DNA of 64,000 nt, taken from contig CAWCZR010000007.1 in NCBI GenBank assembly GCA_963800135.1, positions 434,001 through 498,000 of the forward strand. Reading direction: 5' to 3'. The notes under the pieces are model-generated. The model did not search any database, was not told the origin of the DNA, and saw nothing but the letters and a program-made list of their open reading frames with translations. The stretch is from DASPSM01 sp963800135. GTDB taxonomy: Bacteria; Planctomycetota; Planctomycetia; Planctomycetales; Planctomycetaceae. Of this stretch, positions 28,001 to 36,704 are shown one piece after another (within the stretch, counting starts at the first letter, position 1; the number at the start of each line of letters is the position of its first letter). The position numbers were made by a program, and so were the translations under genes.

Positions 28001-28121
28001 CGGGGACGGCGTCGATCGGCAGATTGACGGCCGAATACAGGCCGCCGATCGCCACCAGCAGCGTGATCACGATCACGAGCATTCGGTTTTCGATCGACAG
28101 CTCGATCAGGCGGGAAAGCAT
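25032..28121 (-). CDS. czcA: Heavy-metal RND efflux pump, CzcA/CusA family
   Basis: 1029 residues, the normal size. It starts MLSRLIELSIENRMLVIV and carries the heavy-metal RND signature in helix 4, DFGLIVDSSVIMVEN, with the Asp residues needed for proton coupling. Periplasmic porter loops and twelve membrane helices in two repeats are evident. It exports divalent or monovalent metal ions across the envelope using the proton gradient. It lies 70 bp after a CzcB-like gene on the same strand. No outer-membrane CzcC gene follows, so an unlinked channel is presumably used. The specific metal is not readable from sequence. Confidence 0.95.
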   Translation of the reverse strand: MLSRLIELSIENRMLVIVITLLVAIGGLYSAVNLPIDAVPDMTNIQVQVLSDAGALSPVEVEKYVSFPIETTMSGLPRVEQIRSVSKFGLSVVTIVFEEGTDIQWARQLVAQRLPTATAKIPVGAGTPELGPMATALGEILQFEVRGRGWSPMDLRTLLEWDIAPRLREVRGVTEINTHGGFYKSYEVRPDPDRLASERLSFEDLYRAIQGNNETAGGGYVVHNGEQRLIRGLALLRDIPDLESIVVRREADGTPLLVRDVATVSVAPLTRQGAATRDGRGEAVIGMVIMTYGENSREVVKRAKARLDEIRATLPEGVSVEILYDRASLIGRTLTTVLTNLCEGGLFVIAVLLFTLGSFRAGLLVTLAIPLSMLFAANLMSATAVTASLMSLGAIDFGLIVDSSVIMVENCVRRLSHPPEGRTRTQIIRDAAVEVRKPTMFGELIIGVVYLPVLALSGTEGKLFKPMALTVLFALCGSLILSLTFMPAVATLMLPRNIKEGDVWLIAKVRRIYEPVLDRALARPLLTACAAVAIFAVSIPVALGLGREFMPHLAEGDLLIEAYRLPTATLEDSYSMTAGIEKELLSFPEVRTVFCKTGRPEIANDMMGVNETDIWIMLKPKSEWPERKALTVLSSEMAKRLESQFVGVVFNETQPIEMRVNELVAGVKADVAVFIYGDDLNVLNQKGKEIEAVLRRIRGSADVKSSFQANLSTLRIEPNREALARYGIDAARVMDVVSALGGRDVGQMFDPQGRARFPIRVRIPEAWRTSPSMLEQLPVAQSAGKPVPLKQLADVSYEETPDTVEHESGRRRAYVSTMVHDRDVGSFVAEAERAIKHSVSLPPHYEIRWGGTFQNLQSASLRLALITPIVLVVILLLLHTTFGSMRLAVLIFLAVPIAASGGVFALALRGLPFSISAGVGFIALFGVSVLNGLVWVTASERARQSGAEFRQASRETALVRLRPILMTALVASLGFLPMALSTGDGAEMQRPLASVVIGGLVTSTLLTSLVLPAIYPWFAPRQRANLATD

Positions 28122-28191
28122 GGGCGAAACCTCGGTCCGGGACGGCTAGTCTGCTTTTTCGCGAGCCTGTTTGCTCAGTCCTCTTGTTTGA

Positions 28192-29646
28192 TCAGTCTTC
28201 TTTCTTAATCGTGGGCAGAAGCAGCTCGGCCTTGAGCACGGCCGCCCCGCGCACGACGACGGGCGTGCCCGCCGCGAGTCCGCCGGTGATCTCCACCCGC
28301 TCGTCGGTCTGTAGGCCCGTGGTGACGTCGGCGCGGCGAAACGTGGCCGGCCCCGTACGGACGAAGACGAACTTCGTCCCCTCGTGGCTGACGATCGCGT
28401 CGGCCGGGACGGCCAGCACCTTCTTCGGCGCGCCGAACGGGATCGACACGCGAACAAACAGTCCCGGCCGCAGCTGGCCGTCGGTGTTGGCGAACTCGGC
28501 GACCAGCGGCACTGAGTTCGTCTCCGCCGCCACTTGCCGTCCCTGATAGCGGACGCGGGCCTCGATCTTACGGCCGGCCAGCGCAGGCACCTCGACGCTT
28601 ACCTCCTGACCCGCGGCCAGGTTGAGCGCTCGCCAATCCTGCTCGCGGACGTCGGCCGCCGCCCACAGCACGCGCGTATCGGCCAAAACAAAGATCGTGT
28701 CGGAAGTTTTCACTCGTTCGGCCGAAGCGAAATTCCGCTCTTCAATCGTGCCCGCGAAGGGCGCGCGGATTTCGACCCGCGACAGCCGATCGCCCTGCGT
28801 CTCCTCCATCGGCACCGTGTCGGGCGAGTAGCCCAGCAGCAGCGTGAGCTGCTCTTGCGCGATGTTGAGTCGGCGGAGCGTATCGCCGGCCTCGATTTCG
28901 GCCACGCGGACTTCACGTGCGGCGTCGAACGCCGATTGCTCGCACGCCGCCTCGAGCGCCGCTTCCGCACTCCGGCGTTCAGCCTGGCGTTCGGCGAGCG
29001 TCGTCTCCGGCAGCACACTGCGACCGGTCGACTCGGCCCGTTTCGAGAGCTGTTCGGCGAGCAAATAGCGTGAATAGGCCGAGATCAGCACATCGCGACT
29101 TTTGCCCAGCGTCTTGCCGCGAAACCGTTTTTCCAGCTCGTTTGCCGGCACACGGCTCTTGAGCCCGTCGATGAGCGCGGCGACGTTGGCCCCGATCTCC
29201 CGCTCCCAATTATGTTTCTTGGTCGCCAGCTCCCAATTCTCGTGGCTGTGATGCACCTCCGTGCGGGCCGTGCCCACTTCCGGACTGCTGAGGATGCCGA
29301 GCACCTGCCCCGGCCCCACGTGATCGCCCGGCGTGACGCGGACCTCGGTCAAGATGCCGTTGGCGGCCGCTCGAATGTCGATGTGCCGCGTCTCGTCGTA
29401 CCGCAGCCGTCCGGGCACCACGTGCAGCACCTGCAGCGGCTGAACGGAGGCCGGCTCCACTCGGAGCTCTAGCGAGGCCAGCTTTTGCTCGTCGAGCGTG
29501 ACGGTCGTGTTTTCGGCCGCCTCGGCTTCGTCCTTCTTGTCAGGCTCGTCAGTCGACTGGGGCGGTCGCAGCCAACGGGGGACCGTCATGGCCGCGGTCG
29601 ACACCACCAACACGGCGGCGACCACCAGTGCGATGCGGACTTTCAT
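28192..29646 (-). CDS. czcB: Membrane fusion protein of the metal efflux pump, CzcB-like
   Basis: 484 residues. An N-terminal membrane anchor (IALVVAAVLVVSTAAMTV) leads to a barrel-sandwich half-motif (IDIRAAANGILTEVRVTPGD), then a long alpha-hairpin with coiled-coil character (about residues 120-260). The second lipoyl half (SRVEIRAPFAGTIEERNFA) and a C-terminal beta-barrel domain follow. Such adaptors link RND pumps to outer-membrane channels. The hairpin is rich in Arg/Glu/Ala. It sits between a His-rich protein and CzcA, all leftward, and probably forms one operon. Confidence 0.92.
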   Translation of the reverse strand: MKVRIALVVAAVLVVSTAAMTVPRWLRPPQSTDEPDKKDEAEAAENTTVTLDEQKLASLELRVEPASVQPLQVLHVVPGRLRYDETRHIDIRAAANGILTEVRVTPGDHVGPGQVLGILSSPEVGTARTEVHHSHENWELATKKHNWEREIGANVAALIDGLKSRVPANELEKRFRGKTLGKSRDVLISAYSRYLLAEQLSKRAESTGRSVLPETTLAERQAERRSAEAALEAACEQSAFDAAREVRVAEIEAGDTLRRLNIAQEQLTLLLGYSPDTVPMEETQGDRLSRVEIRAPFAGTIEERNFASAERVKTSDTIFVLADTRVLWAAADVREQDWRALNLAAGQEVSVEVPALAGRKIEARVRYQGRQVAAETNSVPLVAEFANTDGQLRPGLFVRVSIPFGAPKKVLAVPADAIVSHEGTKFVFVRTGPATFRRADVTTGLQTDERVEITGGLAAGTPVVVRGAAVLKAELLLPTIKKED

Positions 29647-29799
29647 CTGCGAGAGACCTTACCTGGGTTTTGCCTGGGTAGCGGAGTGCAACAAAGAGCG
29701 CGAACGAAAATTCAATTCGCGAGAGCGACGGCGAAGACGCGGGGACGCTCGATCGTCGAGCGAGGGCGCAGCGTCGCCGTCAGAGGCGCGCGGCCGCTT

Positions 29800-30303
29800 T
29801 CAACACTGGGCGACGCAGTAGAGTGCGCACAGCGTCACCCCGGGAGCCTGAGCTTCCACCGGGATCAGACTGGGGGCAGCGAGCGGATCCCAGGGAGGTC
29901 GATCCCAACGCTCGACGGCCGACAGGATCGCCGGCGGTGCTCCGCCGTGGCTCACTGCGTCGGCTTGCACGCTGACCGTCGCCTGGACTTCCAGCGGCAT
30001 TTCCAGGGCGGACGCGCGTTCGTCCGTCGGCGTGGTGTCGTGCTGGCACGGGCAGTTGAGGATGTTCCACGGCAGGGTCCAGTGGATGTGCCAGCCGTGT
30101 TCGTCGTCGCCCGCCGGGTGGAAATGCTCGAGATGCCAGGCGAGTGCTTCGTCTGAGTGATTTTGATGAGCCAGTGTCTCGTGCGTGTGGATCCAGGGAA
30201 CGGGCCCGCGGCCAAACACGACCGCCAGCGCCGCGAAAATCAACCAGGGGCGGCGACGAGAATTGGGGTCGGTGGTGGGTCGGTTTTGGATCACGTCTCG
30301 CAC
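29800..30303 (-). CDS. His-rich small exported protein next to the metal pump
   Basis: 167 residues. A hydrophobic segment (PWLIFAALAVVFGRGPVPW) is followed by a remarkable His-rich stretch with HTHETLAHQNHSDEALAWHL and then EHFHPAGDDEHGWHIHW, about residues 38-75. Two Cys lie in NCPCQH, and Cys residues close the protein (CALYCVAQC). His/Cys clusters in the periplasm commonly bind divalent metals. Position upstream of czcB and czcA suggests a metal-binding accessory or sensor of the pump. No named family recognised. Confidence 0.65.
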   Translation of the reverse strand: MRDVIQNRPTTDPNSRRRPWLIFAALAVVFGRGPVPWIHTHETLAHQNHSDEALAWHLEHFHPAGDDEHGWHIHWTLPWNILNCPCQHDTTPTDERASALEMPLEVQATVSVQADAVSHGGAPPAILSAVERWDRPPWDPLAAPSLIPVEAQAPGVTLCALYCVAQC

Positions 30304-30357
30304 ACATGTCGAGAGAGTTCGACGCCAATCAGCGGCGCCCGCGCATTTTCCATCATA

Positions 30358-31551
30358 TCAATCGGCGGACTCTCCGTGCACTATCCGATAAGGCAGGGCC
30401 CGCCCGAAAAACTGATCCGAGCCGCCGATAACCAACGCGGTGCCGAGGTTCGCGTGCCGCCCCCCCACTGCCAGCGGCGACGTCCGGATGATGCGGACGT
30501 CGGCCGGAAGTTCCCCCAGCACGTCGGCCAACCGCGGATCGTCGACGACCGGAACGCCGGGCCAACGAAAATGGAGCCAATTCGCCCCCGTGTCCGGCCC
30601 GAGCACTCGCTGCCAGCCGAGGGCGACGCGGCCCATTGTCCACCGCGCGTTGATGTCCTGCAGCGGCCGCCAACCCAGCTCTCCGGTCGACGCGCGATAT
30701 CGCATCACGTCGATCCCCAGGGGCCCGAAGTAGCCCGCTTGCTGGATCCGCTTTGCGGCCCGCTCGACGATCTCGAGAACGTCCGCCGGGAGGCGATCTC
30801 GGCCTGCGCCCCCGCCAGCCGGGAACAGACGGCTCCCGCGATAGGTTCCCTGCGCATCGGTCAACAGGCCAGTCACTCCCTCCAGCCGCGGAGGACCGGT
30901 CGGGGACAACGAGAACTGGCAGCCAAACTCGGCGATCGCCTCGACCCACGGCTCGAAGAAGATCGATTCGCCCCGCTCGAGTCTGCGGCGGGCCCATTCG
31001 CGATCTTGTGGTCGGGACTGCCCGCCGCGCCCCAAAATGCGTTCGCGGGCCGACATGCCAAAGTTTGCCTTGATCACCCAGCCGCCCGACCGTTCGGCGG
31101 CTGCGGTTAAAACGCGATCGAGTTCGGGCAGTGTGCGAATCGCGACAGCGCCGGGCAGCCCGACGCCCCATTCCGTTTCGAGCGAGCTGGAAAACTCGCG
31201 CGAGTTAACCAGCGCGACGACGGCCAGATCGGGTGCTTCGCGCGTCCAGCCGTTTTTCGCCGCCCACTCGTCGGCCGCCCGACACCAGCCCCACGGCACA
31301 ATCGTCGTCCCCGGTGGCACGTCCTCGACTTTACTGACAAACCGCACGCCGGGCACACCGACCTCGGCCACGTGCGCGGCAAATTCGACGTCGGGCGGCT
31401 CGGGTGTCCACAAGCAGTCGCCGGGCTGCGCAAGCGGAGCAAGGCAAAACGCCAGTTCGGAATTGCGTCGGCGAATTTGCGCAGACAGCGCGCGCGGACT
31501 CCCCGGCCCGAGATGATGCTCGAAATCGAAATTTCCCCAGACCAGGTTCAT
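30358..31551 (-). CDS. ATP-grasp-like protein of unknown substrate
   Basis: About 397 residues from the ATG at 31551, where the conserved-looking N-terminus NLVWGNFDFEHHLGP begins. The middle has GGWVIKANFGMSARERILG, resembling the ATP-grasp B-domain lysine strand, followed by ESIFFEPWVEAIAEFGCQF and YFGPLGIDVMRYR with QDINARWTMGR. The last looks like the acidic/Asn metal site of carboxylate-amine ligases. These enzymes form amide-type bonds with ATP. Neighbours give no pathway. The assignment is by fold signature only. Confidence 0.55.
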   Translation of the reverse strand: MNLVWGNFDFEHHLGPGSPRALSAQIRRRNSELAFCLAPLAQPGDCLWTPEPPDVEFAAHVAEVGVPGVRFVSKVEDVPPGTTIVPWGWCRAADEWAAKNGWTREAPDLAVVALVNSREFSSSLETEWGVGLPGAVAIRTLPELDRVLTAAAERSGGWVIKANFGMSARERILGRGGQSRPQDREWARRRLERGESIFFEPWVEAIAEFGCQFSLSPTGPPRLEGVTGLLTDAQGTYRGSRLFPAGGGAGRDRLPADVLEIVERAAKRIQQAGYFGPLGIDVMRYRASTGELGWRPLQDINARWTMGRVALGWQRVLGPDTGANWLHFRWPGVPVVDDPRLADVLGELPADVRIIRTSPLAVGGRHANLGTALVIGGSDQFFGRALPYRIVHGESAD

Positions 31552-31920
31552 GTCGGTTCGCCGGCGCGAGCGTGTTTCGACCGCCGCCGATCGTCGCGAT
31601 CGCGCGCGAACTTTGCTCCACACGCGTGCCAGCAGCTCCTGGTCGCAACGTTCCGCTCGGAGGGGCGCTGCAAACGGAACGGCCGTTAAGGTCTGCGGAA
31701 CGCGATTGTGCCTCAGATCCCGAAACTGCGTTACGTCCGCTGTGCGAGGTTCCCGCGGAGCGTTGGCGCGGCCTTAAAGCGTGCATGGCGGCGACGCACC
31801 GTGTCGATTCTGACATGCGTACTCAATTGATCACAGGAACGGGCCATAGCGGCAGCTCCCGAGTTGAGGTTTGCAGCGCTTGTCGGGGGCATTCAACCTG
31901 ATCCGCAGTCGGAAACGGCC

Positions 31921-34900
31921 GTGCTGAAAAACCACTCGAACAGGTCCATTGTCCACGTTCGCCCGGCGAATCGCCGTGGTCGCCGAAACGCACGCTTTGG
32001 GTCGCTCGCGTGTTCGTGCGTGATCGCGGCGATCGTGGGTGGCTGTGCCGTCGACCGACTGGGCGTGCAGTTCTCCGCCTCCGATGGGCCGACTCAACCG
32101 CTTTCACCGACGCAGGCGAGGCAGATCGAATCGCTTAAGGTGACGTTGCCAGAGGTCCAGCCCCCTGCCTGGACGCTGCCAGAGGTCCAGCCGGTCGGAT
32201 TTGAGTCCAATCCATTCGAGCTCCACGCCGACGAGCCGAGCGCGGCGCCGAGTGCCGCTGCCAGTGCACCGCTCGCGAGTGGGGCTTCCGACACGCCGGC
32301 CCCGCGCGCTACCACCGCCCCAGCCCCGAGCGCAGTCGCCACTCCTTCAGCCCCCTCGCAGCCCGTGTCGGCTGACGTCGCCCTTCCAGGGAACCAAGCG
32401 TGGGGCGACACGGGATTCGACGTCGTCGCGGATGAGCCCCTCACCATTCGGGCCGACGGGCAGATTACGGTCGGCCGCTCGGCCAAGGGCGCTTACGACG
32501 ATCCCACGACCGTCGGCCCGGCCGGCACGTTCTTATACGGCGACAAGATCCTCAAGAAGGACTTCCCGCTGGCAGCTGCCGGATCGGGCCCGGCTCCCTG
32601 CTTCTGCCTGATCGGGCGGATCGGCGACTCGCAGCCGTTCTACATCGGGCCCGGACGAAGCTGGAAGCCCGCCGCAAGCGGACGCCTCTACCTGGGGATC
32701 AACGACTTCGACGTTTCGGACAACGGGGGCGAGTTCGTCGCCCACATCGAAAAAGCGAGTGCCGTCGAGCCGATCCACTACGAAGACTTTGTGCCGATCG
32801 ACGTGACGCCCGGAGCGCCCGTCGCCGGCTGCCAGGTGGTCGTGTTTTATATTGACGGCCTGCGGCCCGACGTCGTCAAAGAAATGGCCGCGATGGGGCA
32901 CCTGCCCAACATCAACAAGTTGTTCGTCGAGGGGGGCGTGTGGATGAGCAACGCCTTCACCGGCTTCCCCTCCGACACGATCACCTCCAACGGCACGATG
33001 TGGACCGGCTGCTTCTCGGACCGCCACGGGCTGAAGGGGCAAGTGTCGTTCAGCCGCCGGACGTTGGAATCGAAGTCGTATCTCGATCTGCTCGGCCCGT
33101 CTCGCAGCGCCCGCCAGCTCGCGCCGCAGGGCCTCGACCGCATCTTGAACGAAGCCGGCCAAGAAGGTGTGCAGACGATCGAAGGCGAAGAGGCCCGCCG
33201 CCGCTGGGAAGCCCGTCGTACGAGCGGCGTTCCGCCCCTCTACGAACATCTGCGGCAGAACGGCAGCGACTGGGCGACCGGTGCCCTGCCTGTGATGAAC
33301 GATTTTCCGCCCGTCCCCTGGTCGCGCAGCCTGACGAAGTACGTCCCTTACATGCAGTACCAGCAGTCGTGGCGGTATATCGACGACGCGAACGCCGACT
33401 ACGCCAAGAACTTCCTCTTCGAGCGGAAGGCGCCGGTGACGATCATCTGGCTGCCCGAGACCGACTCGGTGAGCCATCACGACTTTAGCCGCGGCCAGTT
33501 CGGCACCACCCGCCGGACGATCGCGCGGGCCGACGTGCTGATCGGCCAGATGGTGCAAGAAATCCAGGGGCGAGGTCAGCTCGACCGCACTTATTTCATT
33601 CTTTGCAGCGATCACGGCCATCACGGCGGCCGCACGACGCAACTCTCGCACTTCGATCTTGCCGACGAGTTCTTCTACAAGCCGCGAATCGTGAGCACGG
33701 ATGGGACCTGGGTCGGCGGCGGACTGGGCCTGTCGGTGCGACAACACCGCTTCTGGAACAAGCATCCGGAAGACAAGGCCGTCAACTTCGTGTGGCTCGA
33801 TGCCGACTCCGACGGGGCCGGGCGGGTCTTCCTGCCCAACCACTTTTATAAATCGGGTCAGTGGTACGCTAAGCCCCAGCCGGGTGATTTGCTCGCCTAT
33901 CGCATTTCCGACAGCGTCGCGCCGGTCAACCTGATCGGTTCGCTGACGGCCATCCAGGCGGTCCACTCCGACGGCACCACGCAACATCCGATCGACCTGG
34001 TGCTGGTGAAACTGACCAACGATTCGATCCTGATCTCCACGCAGGACCGCGGCAACGCGGTCATCCATCGCAAGCCCAACGAACGGGGCAAGTGGACCTA
34101 CAAATACATGGTGGTCGGCAATCTGCGTCCGACAGCTGACGGCGGCATCGCCTACGACGAAGACCAGAATCCTCAACGCGATCCGCTCGAGCTAATTGGC
34201 CACGTCCACCCGCGGCTGTTGACCTACTATCACGACGAGGCACAGTGGCTCCGCTTGACGGCCCTGGGCAAATATCCCGACTGCATCGTCGCCCTGTCAC
34301 GCCACATGCTCTGGGCCGAGAACCTCGACGAACAGGAACGCGAACACGCTCCGGACCTTGTCGTGACCGCGCGGCCCGGCTGGTGCTTTGGCACCGAGGC
34401 CACCCCCGGCACCACGCACGGCTATCCGTTCTCCGACTCGATGCGGCCCACGTTCTTTATCTCCGGTCCCAACGTGCGGCACGGAGCCCGCATCGAGGAA
34501 CCGTGCCGACTGGTCGACCTGACGCCAACCATGCTCGACATGCTGGGCTATCAGCTCGACACGGGCGACTTCGACGGCCACTCGCTGCGGAACATCTATC
34601 AACCCGTGCCGAACGCGAACGCCACGGCTTCGAGGGCGACGCTATCCGACGCGAGCGGCACCCGCACGGTCGCGCATACCGAGGAGGACCCCGACGCGCC
34701 CCAGCATAAAGCCATCTATTGGGATGACGTCGATCTCAAGGCCTGGCGCAAGATTTCGTATACGGCCCTGCCCCAGTACGAGCATATGCCGCTCACCGTG
34801 CACAATCCGAATTCGCCCTGGGACGTTCATAACATCGCCTACGGCCTGTTTTCGATTAGCGACTTCAACGCCCTGCGGCTCTTCGACGATGCCCTGTCGC

Positions 34901-35487
34901 CGCTCGACAACGGCCGGCCAATCCTGACGAAGTCCGTCGAATGGGGTGAGCAGCAGCTTCGCTGGTCGGGCATTCCGGCTATCCGCGACGCAGAGGACGC
35001 CCTCGACGTCTCGACTACGACGATCGGCGACTACAGCCCCATGTCGGTGGGGAACGTCAAACGCATGGACGGCGTGATCGACTGGGTCCAGGATCGGGCG
35101 ACGGCGATCGACTCGCTCATCGCGCGTCCGCTGGGCCGGGAGAACACGCCGGGAACCGAGCTCGTCAATAAGGCCGTCGACCGGGCCCAATGGTGGATTT
35201 GGGAGACCTATCGCTTCGGTCAGCGCGTGGTCGGCGGGTTCCTCGACGAAAAAGTGCTCAACAGCATTGAGGACCGGGCAGACAAGAACCTCAACCGTTT
35301 CCGCTTGCAGCCCGCGGAGATCGTCGTCCCGCCGGAGATGATCCTGCCCGATCCGGCTCCGCCTGCCCCGGGCGCGAATGCGGCGACTCACAACGCGAGT
35401 GAGGCACTTCCGGCGTCGCCAACGGCAGCCCCGTCGACGACAGAGCCGGCCGCGATCCCTCCCCCAGCACCTCCGGCTGCTCCGTAA
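31921..35487 (+). CDS. Large lipoprotein: lectin-like domain plus alkaline-phosphatase-superfamily phosphodiesterase
   Basis: About 1188 residues from the GTG at 31921; an upstream TTG at 31864 is less likely because it would precede the signal peptide by 20 residues. The lipobox is VGGC, after SLACSCVIAAI. A Pro/Ala linker leads to a PA-IL-like sugar-binding domain (about residues 170-275: GFDVVADEPLTIRADGQITV, GRLYLGINDFDVSDNGGEF). The phosphodiesterase core has VVFYIDGLRPDVV, a Thr nucleophile region in FPSDTITSNGTMWTG, LPETDSVSHHDF, CSDHGHHGG and TPGTTHGYPF. It probably cleaves phosphoesters at the cell surface. Confidence 0.8.
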   Translation: MLKNHSNRSIVHVRPANRRGRRNARFGSLACSCVIAAIVGGCAVDRLGVQFSASDGPTQPLSPTQARQIESLKVTLPEVQPPAWTLPEVQPVGFESNPFELHADEPSAAPSAAASAPLASGASDTPAPRATTAPAPSAVATPSAPSQPVSADVALPGNQAWGDTGFDVVADEPLTIRADGQITVGRSAKGAYDDPTTVGPAGTFLYGDKILKKDFPLAAAGSGPAPCFCLIGRIGDSQPFYIGPGRSWKPAASGRLYLGINDFDVSDNGGEFVAHIEKASAVEPIHYEDFVPIDVTPGAPVAGCQVVVFYIDGLRPDVVKEMAAMGHLPNINKLFVEGGVWMSNAFTGFPSDTITSNGTMWTGCFSDRHGLKGQVSFSRRTLESKSYLDLLGPSRSARQLAPQGLDRILNEAGQEGVQTIEGEEARRRWEARRTSGVPPLYEHLRQNGSDWATGALPVMNDFPPVPWSRSLTKYVPYMQYQQSWRYIDDANADYAKNFLFERKAPVTIIWLPETDSVSHHDFSRGQFGTTRRTIARADVLIGQMVQEIQGRGQLDRTYFILCSDHGHHGGRTTQLSHFDLADEFFYKPRIVSTDGTWVGGGLGLSVRQHRFWNKHPEDKAVNFVWLDADSDGAGRVFLPNHFYKSGQWYAKPQPGDLLAYRISDSVAPVNLIGSLTAIQAVHSDGTTQHPIDLVLVKLTNDSILISTQDRGNAVIHRKPNERGKWTYKYMVVGNLRPTADGGIAYDEDQNPQRDPLELIGHVHPRLLTYYHDEAQWLRLTALGKYPDCIVALSRHMLWAENLDEQEREHAPDLVVTARPGWCFGTEATPGTTHGYPFSDSMRPTFFISGPNVRHGARIEEPCRLVDLTPTMLDMLGYQLDTGDFDGHSLRNIYQPVPNANATASRATLSDASGTRTVAHTEEDPDAPQHKAIYWDDVDLKAWRKISYTALPQYEHMPLTVHNPNSPWDVHNIAYGLFSISDFNALRLFDDALSPLDNGRPILTKSVEWGEQQLRWSGIPAIRDAEDALDVSTTTIGDYSPMSVGNVKRMDGVIDWVQDRATAIDSLIARPLGRENTPGTELVNKAVDRAQWWIWETYRFGQRVVGGFLDEKVLNSIEDRADKNLNRFRLQPAEIVVPPEMILPDPAPPAPGANAATHNASEALPASPTAAPSTTEPAAIPPPAPPAAP

Positions 35488-35495
35488 AGCGGCCA

Positions 35496-36656
35496 TTAAT
35501 CGCCCGAGCCGTTGGCCGCGAGCCGATCGGCAAATTTGCGGGCCGGCATCGAGAACGCAAAGTTCGCGAATTCGGCTGGTCGCGCCCAGCGATACTCCGC
35601 CGGCCCCCGCGGCGTGCCGCTGCGGAAACGTGCCGTGAGGCACAGCAGCCGAATGCGGAACCGCGTGACCGTGTGCCGCAACTCGAAACCATCCGCGTTC
35701 GAGTCGACGGCCAAACCGCAGAGCGCGGCGACCGCGTGCTCGAGCTCGGCGGCAGCGGGTTGACCGTGCTTGTGGCTCATGCGCTTCGTGCTCTTTGAGT
35801 CGCCGCCATCGTCGAGCGGGACGCGCAAAAACTCCCACAGTCCGTGCCAGCGCTCGCCGGACGGACTTTTCCGCAGTAGGTAGCGCCCGCCGCGTTTGAC
35901 CGCGATCATCGCCTGCGAGACCGCCGTTGGCTCTGGCCGTCGCTTCGGCAACGGGATTTCCGTTTGGACACCCTCGCGAAAGGCCCGGCAGCAGGAGCTG
36001 ACGGGGCATAGGTCGCAACGGGGCGCGACCGGCACGCAGATCGTCGCCCCCAGATCCATCAAAGCCTCGTTGAACTTGCCGGCCGAGCGGAGGGGGACCG
36101 CCCGCTCGGCAAAGTCCCAGACGGCGTTTGGCGCGGCGGTCGAATCGGTCGGCTCGCGCAGGGCCAAAAGCCGCATGTAGACCCGCAGCGTGTTGGCCTC
36201 CACGACCGGCGCGCGGCGATCGTAAGCAAACGACGCGATGGCCCCCGCGGTATAACGGCCGATGCCCGGCAGCGATTGCAGCGTGTCCACTTCGTCAGGA
36301 ATCACACCGGCGTGATCGCGGACGACCTGCCGCGCGGCCGCGTGCAAGTTCCGCGCGCGGCTGTAGTACCCCAGCCCTTCCCACAGTCGCAGCACATCGT
36401 GCTCGTCGGCGGCCGCCAGGGATGTCAGCGTCGGGAAGCGGGCCAAAAATCGCTCGAAATACGGGATAACCGCCGCCACCGTCGTCTGCTGCAGCATGAT
36501 CTCGCTGACCCAGACGCGATACGCGTCTGCGCGTCGCCGCCACGGGAGATCGCGACCGTTCGCGACGCCCCAGCGCAGCAATTGACGCCGTAATCGCGTC
36601 AATTCACGCGAATCCGCCGCCTGAGGTTTTACTTTCGCGCGAATCTCGTGGTCCAC
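35496..36656 (-). CDS. mutY: A/G-specific adenine glycosylase MutY with Glu at the catalytic Asp position
   Basis: 386 residues, normal length. It shows DLPWRRRADAYRVWVSEIML, QQTTVAAVIPYFERF, the helix-hairpin-helix LPGIGRYTAGAIASFAYD, and the iron-sulphur cluster C-x6-C-x2-C-x5-C (CVPVAPRCDLCPVSSCC). A NUDIX-like C-terminal domain follows, with GERWHGLWEFLRVP. MutY removes adenine mispaired with 8-oxoguanine. In characterised enzymes the catalytic residue sits in DGN; here the site reads PVVEANTLRVYMR, with Glu. The change may be a lineage trait. The gene converges on the lipoprotein with 8 bp between stops. Confidence 0.9.
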   Translation of the reverse strand: MDHEIRAKVKPQAADSRELTRLRRQLLRWGVANGRDLPWRRRADAYRVWVSEIMLQQTTVAAVIPYFERFLARFPTLTSLAAADEHDVLRLWEGLGYYSRARNLHAAARQVVRDHAGVIPDEVDTLQSLPGIGRYTAGAIASFAYDRRAPVVEANTLRVYMRLLALREPTDSTAAPNAVWDFAERAVPLRSAGKFNEALMDLGATICVPVAPRCDLCPVSSCCRAFREGVQTEIPLPKRRPEPTAVSQAMIAVKRGGRYLLRKSPSGERWHGLWEFLRVPLDDGGDSKSTKRMSHKHGQPAAAELEHAVAALCGLAVDSNADGFELRHTVTRFRIRLLCLTARFRSGTPRGPAEYRWARPAEFANFAFSMPARKFADRLAANGSGD

Positions 36657-36704
36657 CCTGGCGAGCCGCCAGCGTGAGCCGGCGGCTGCTTACGTATCCG
36701 CTGC

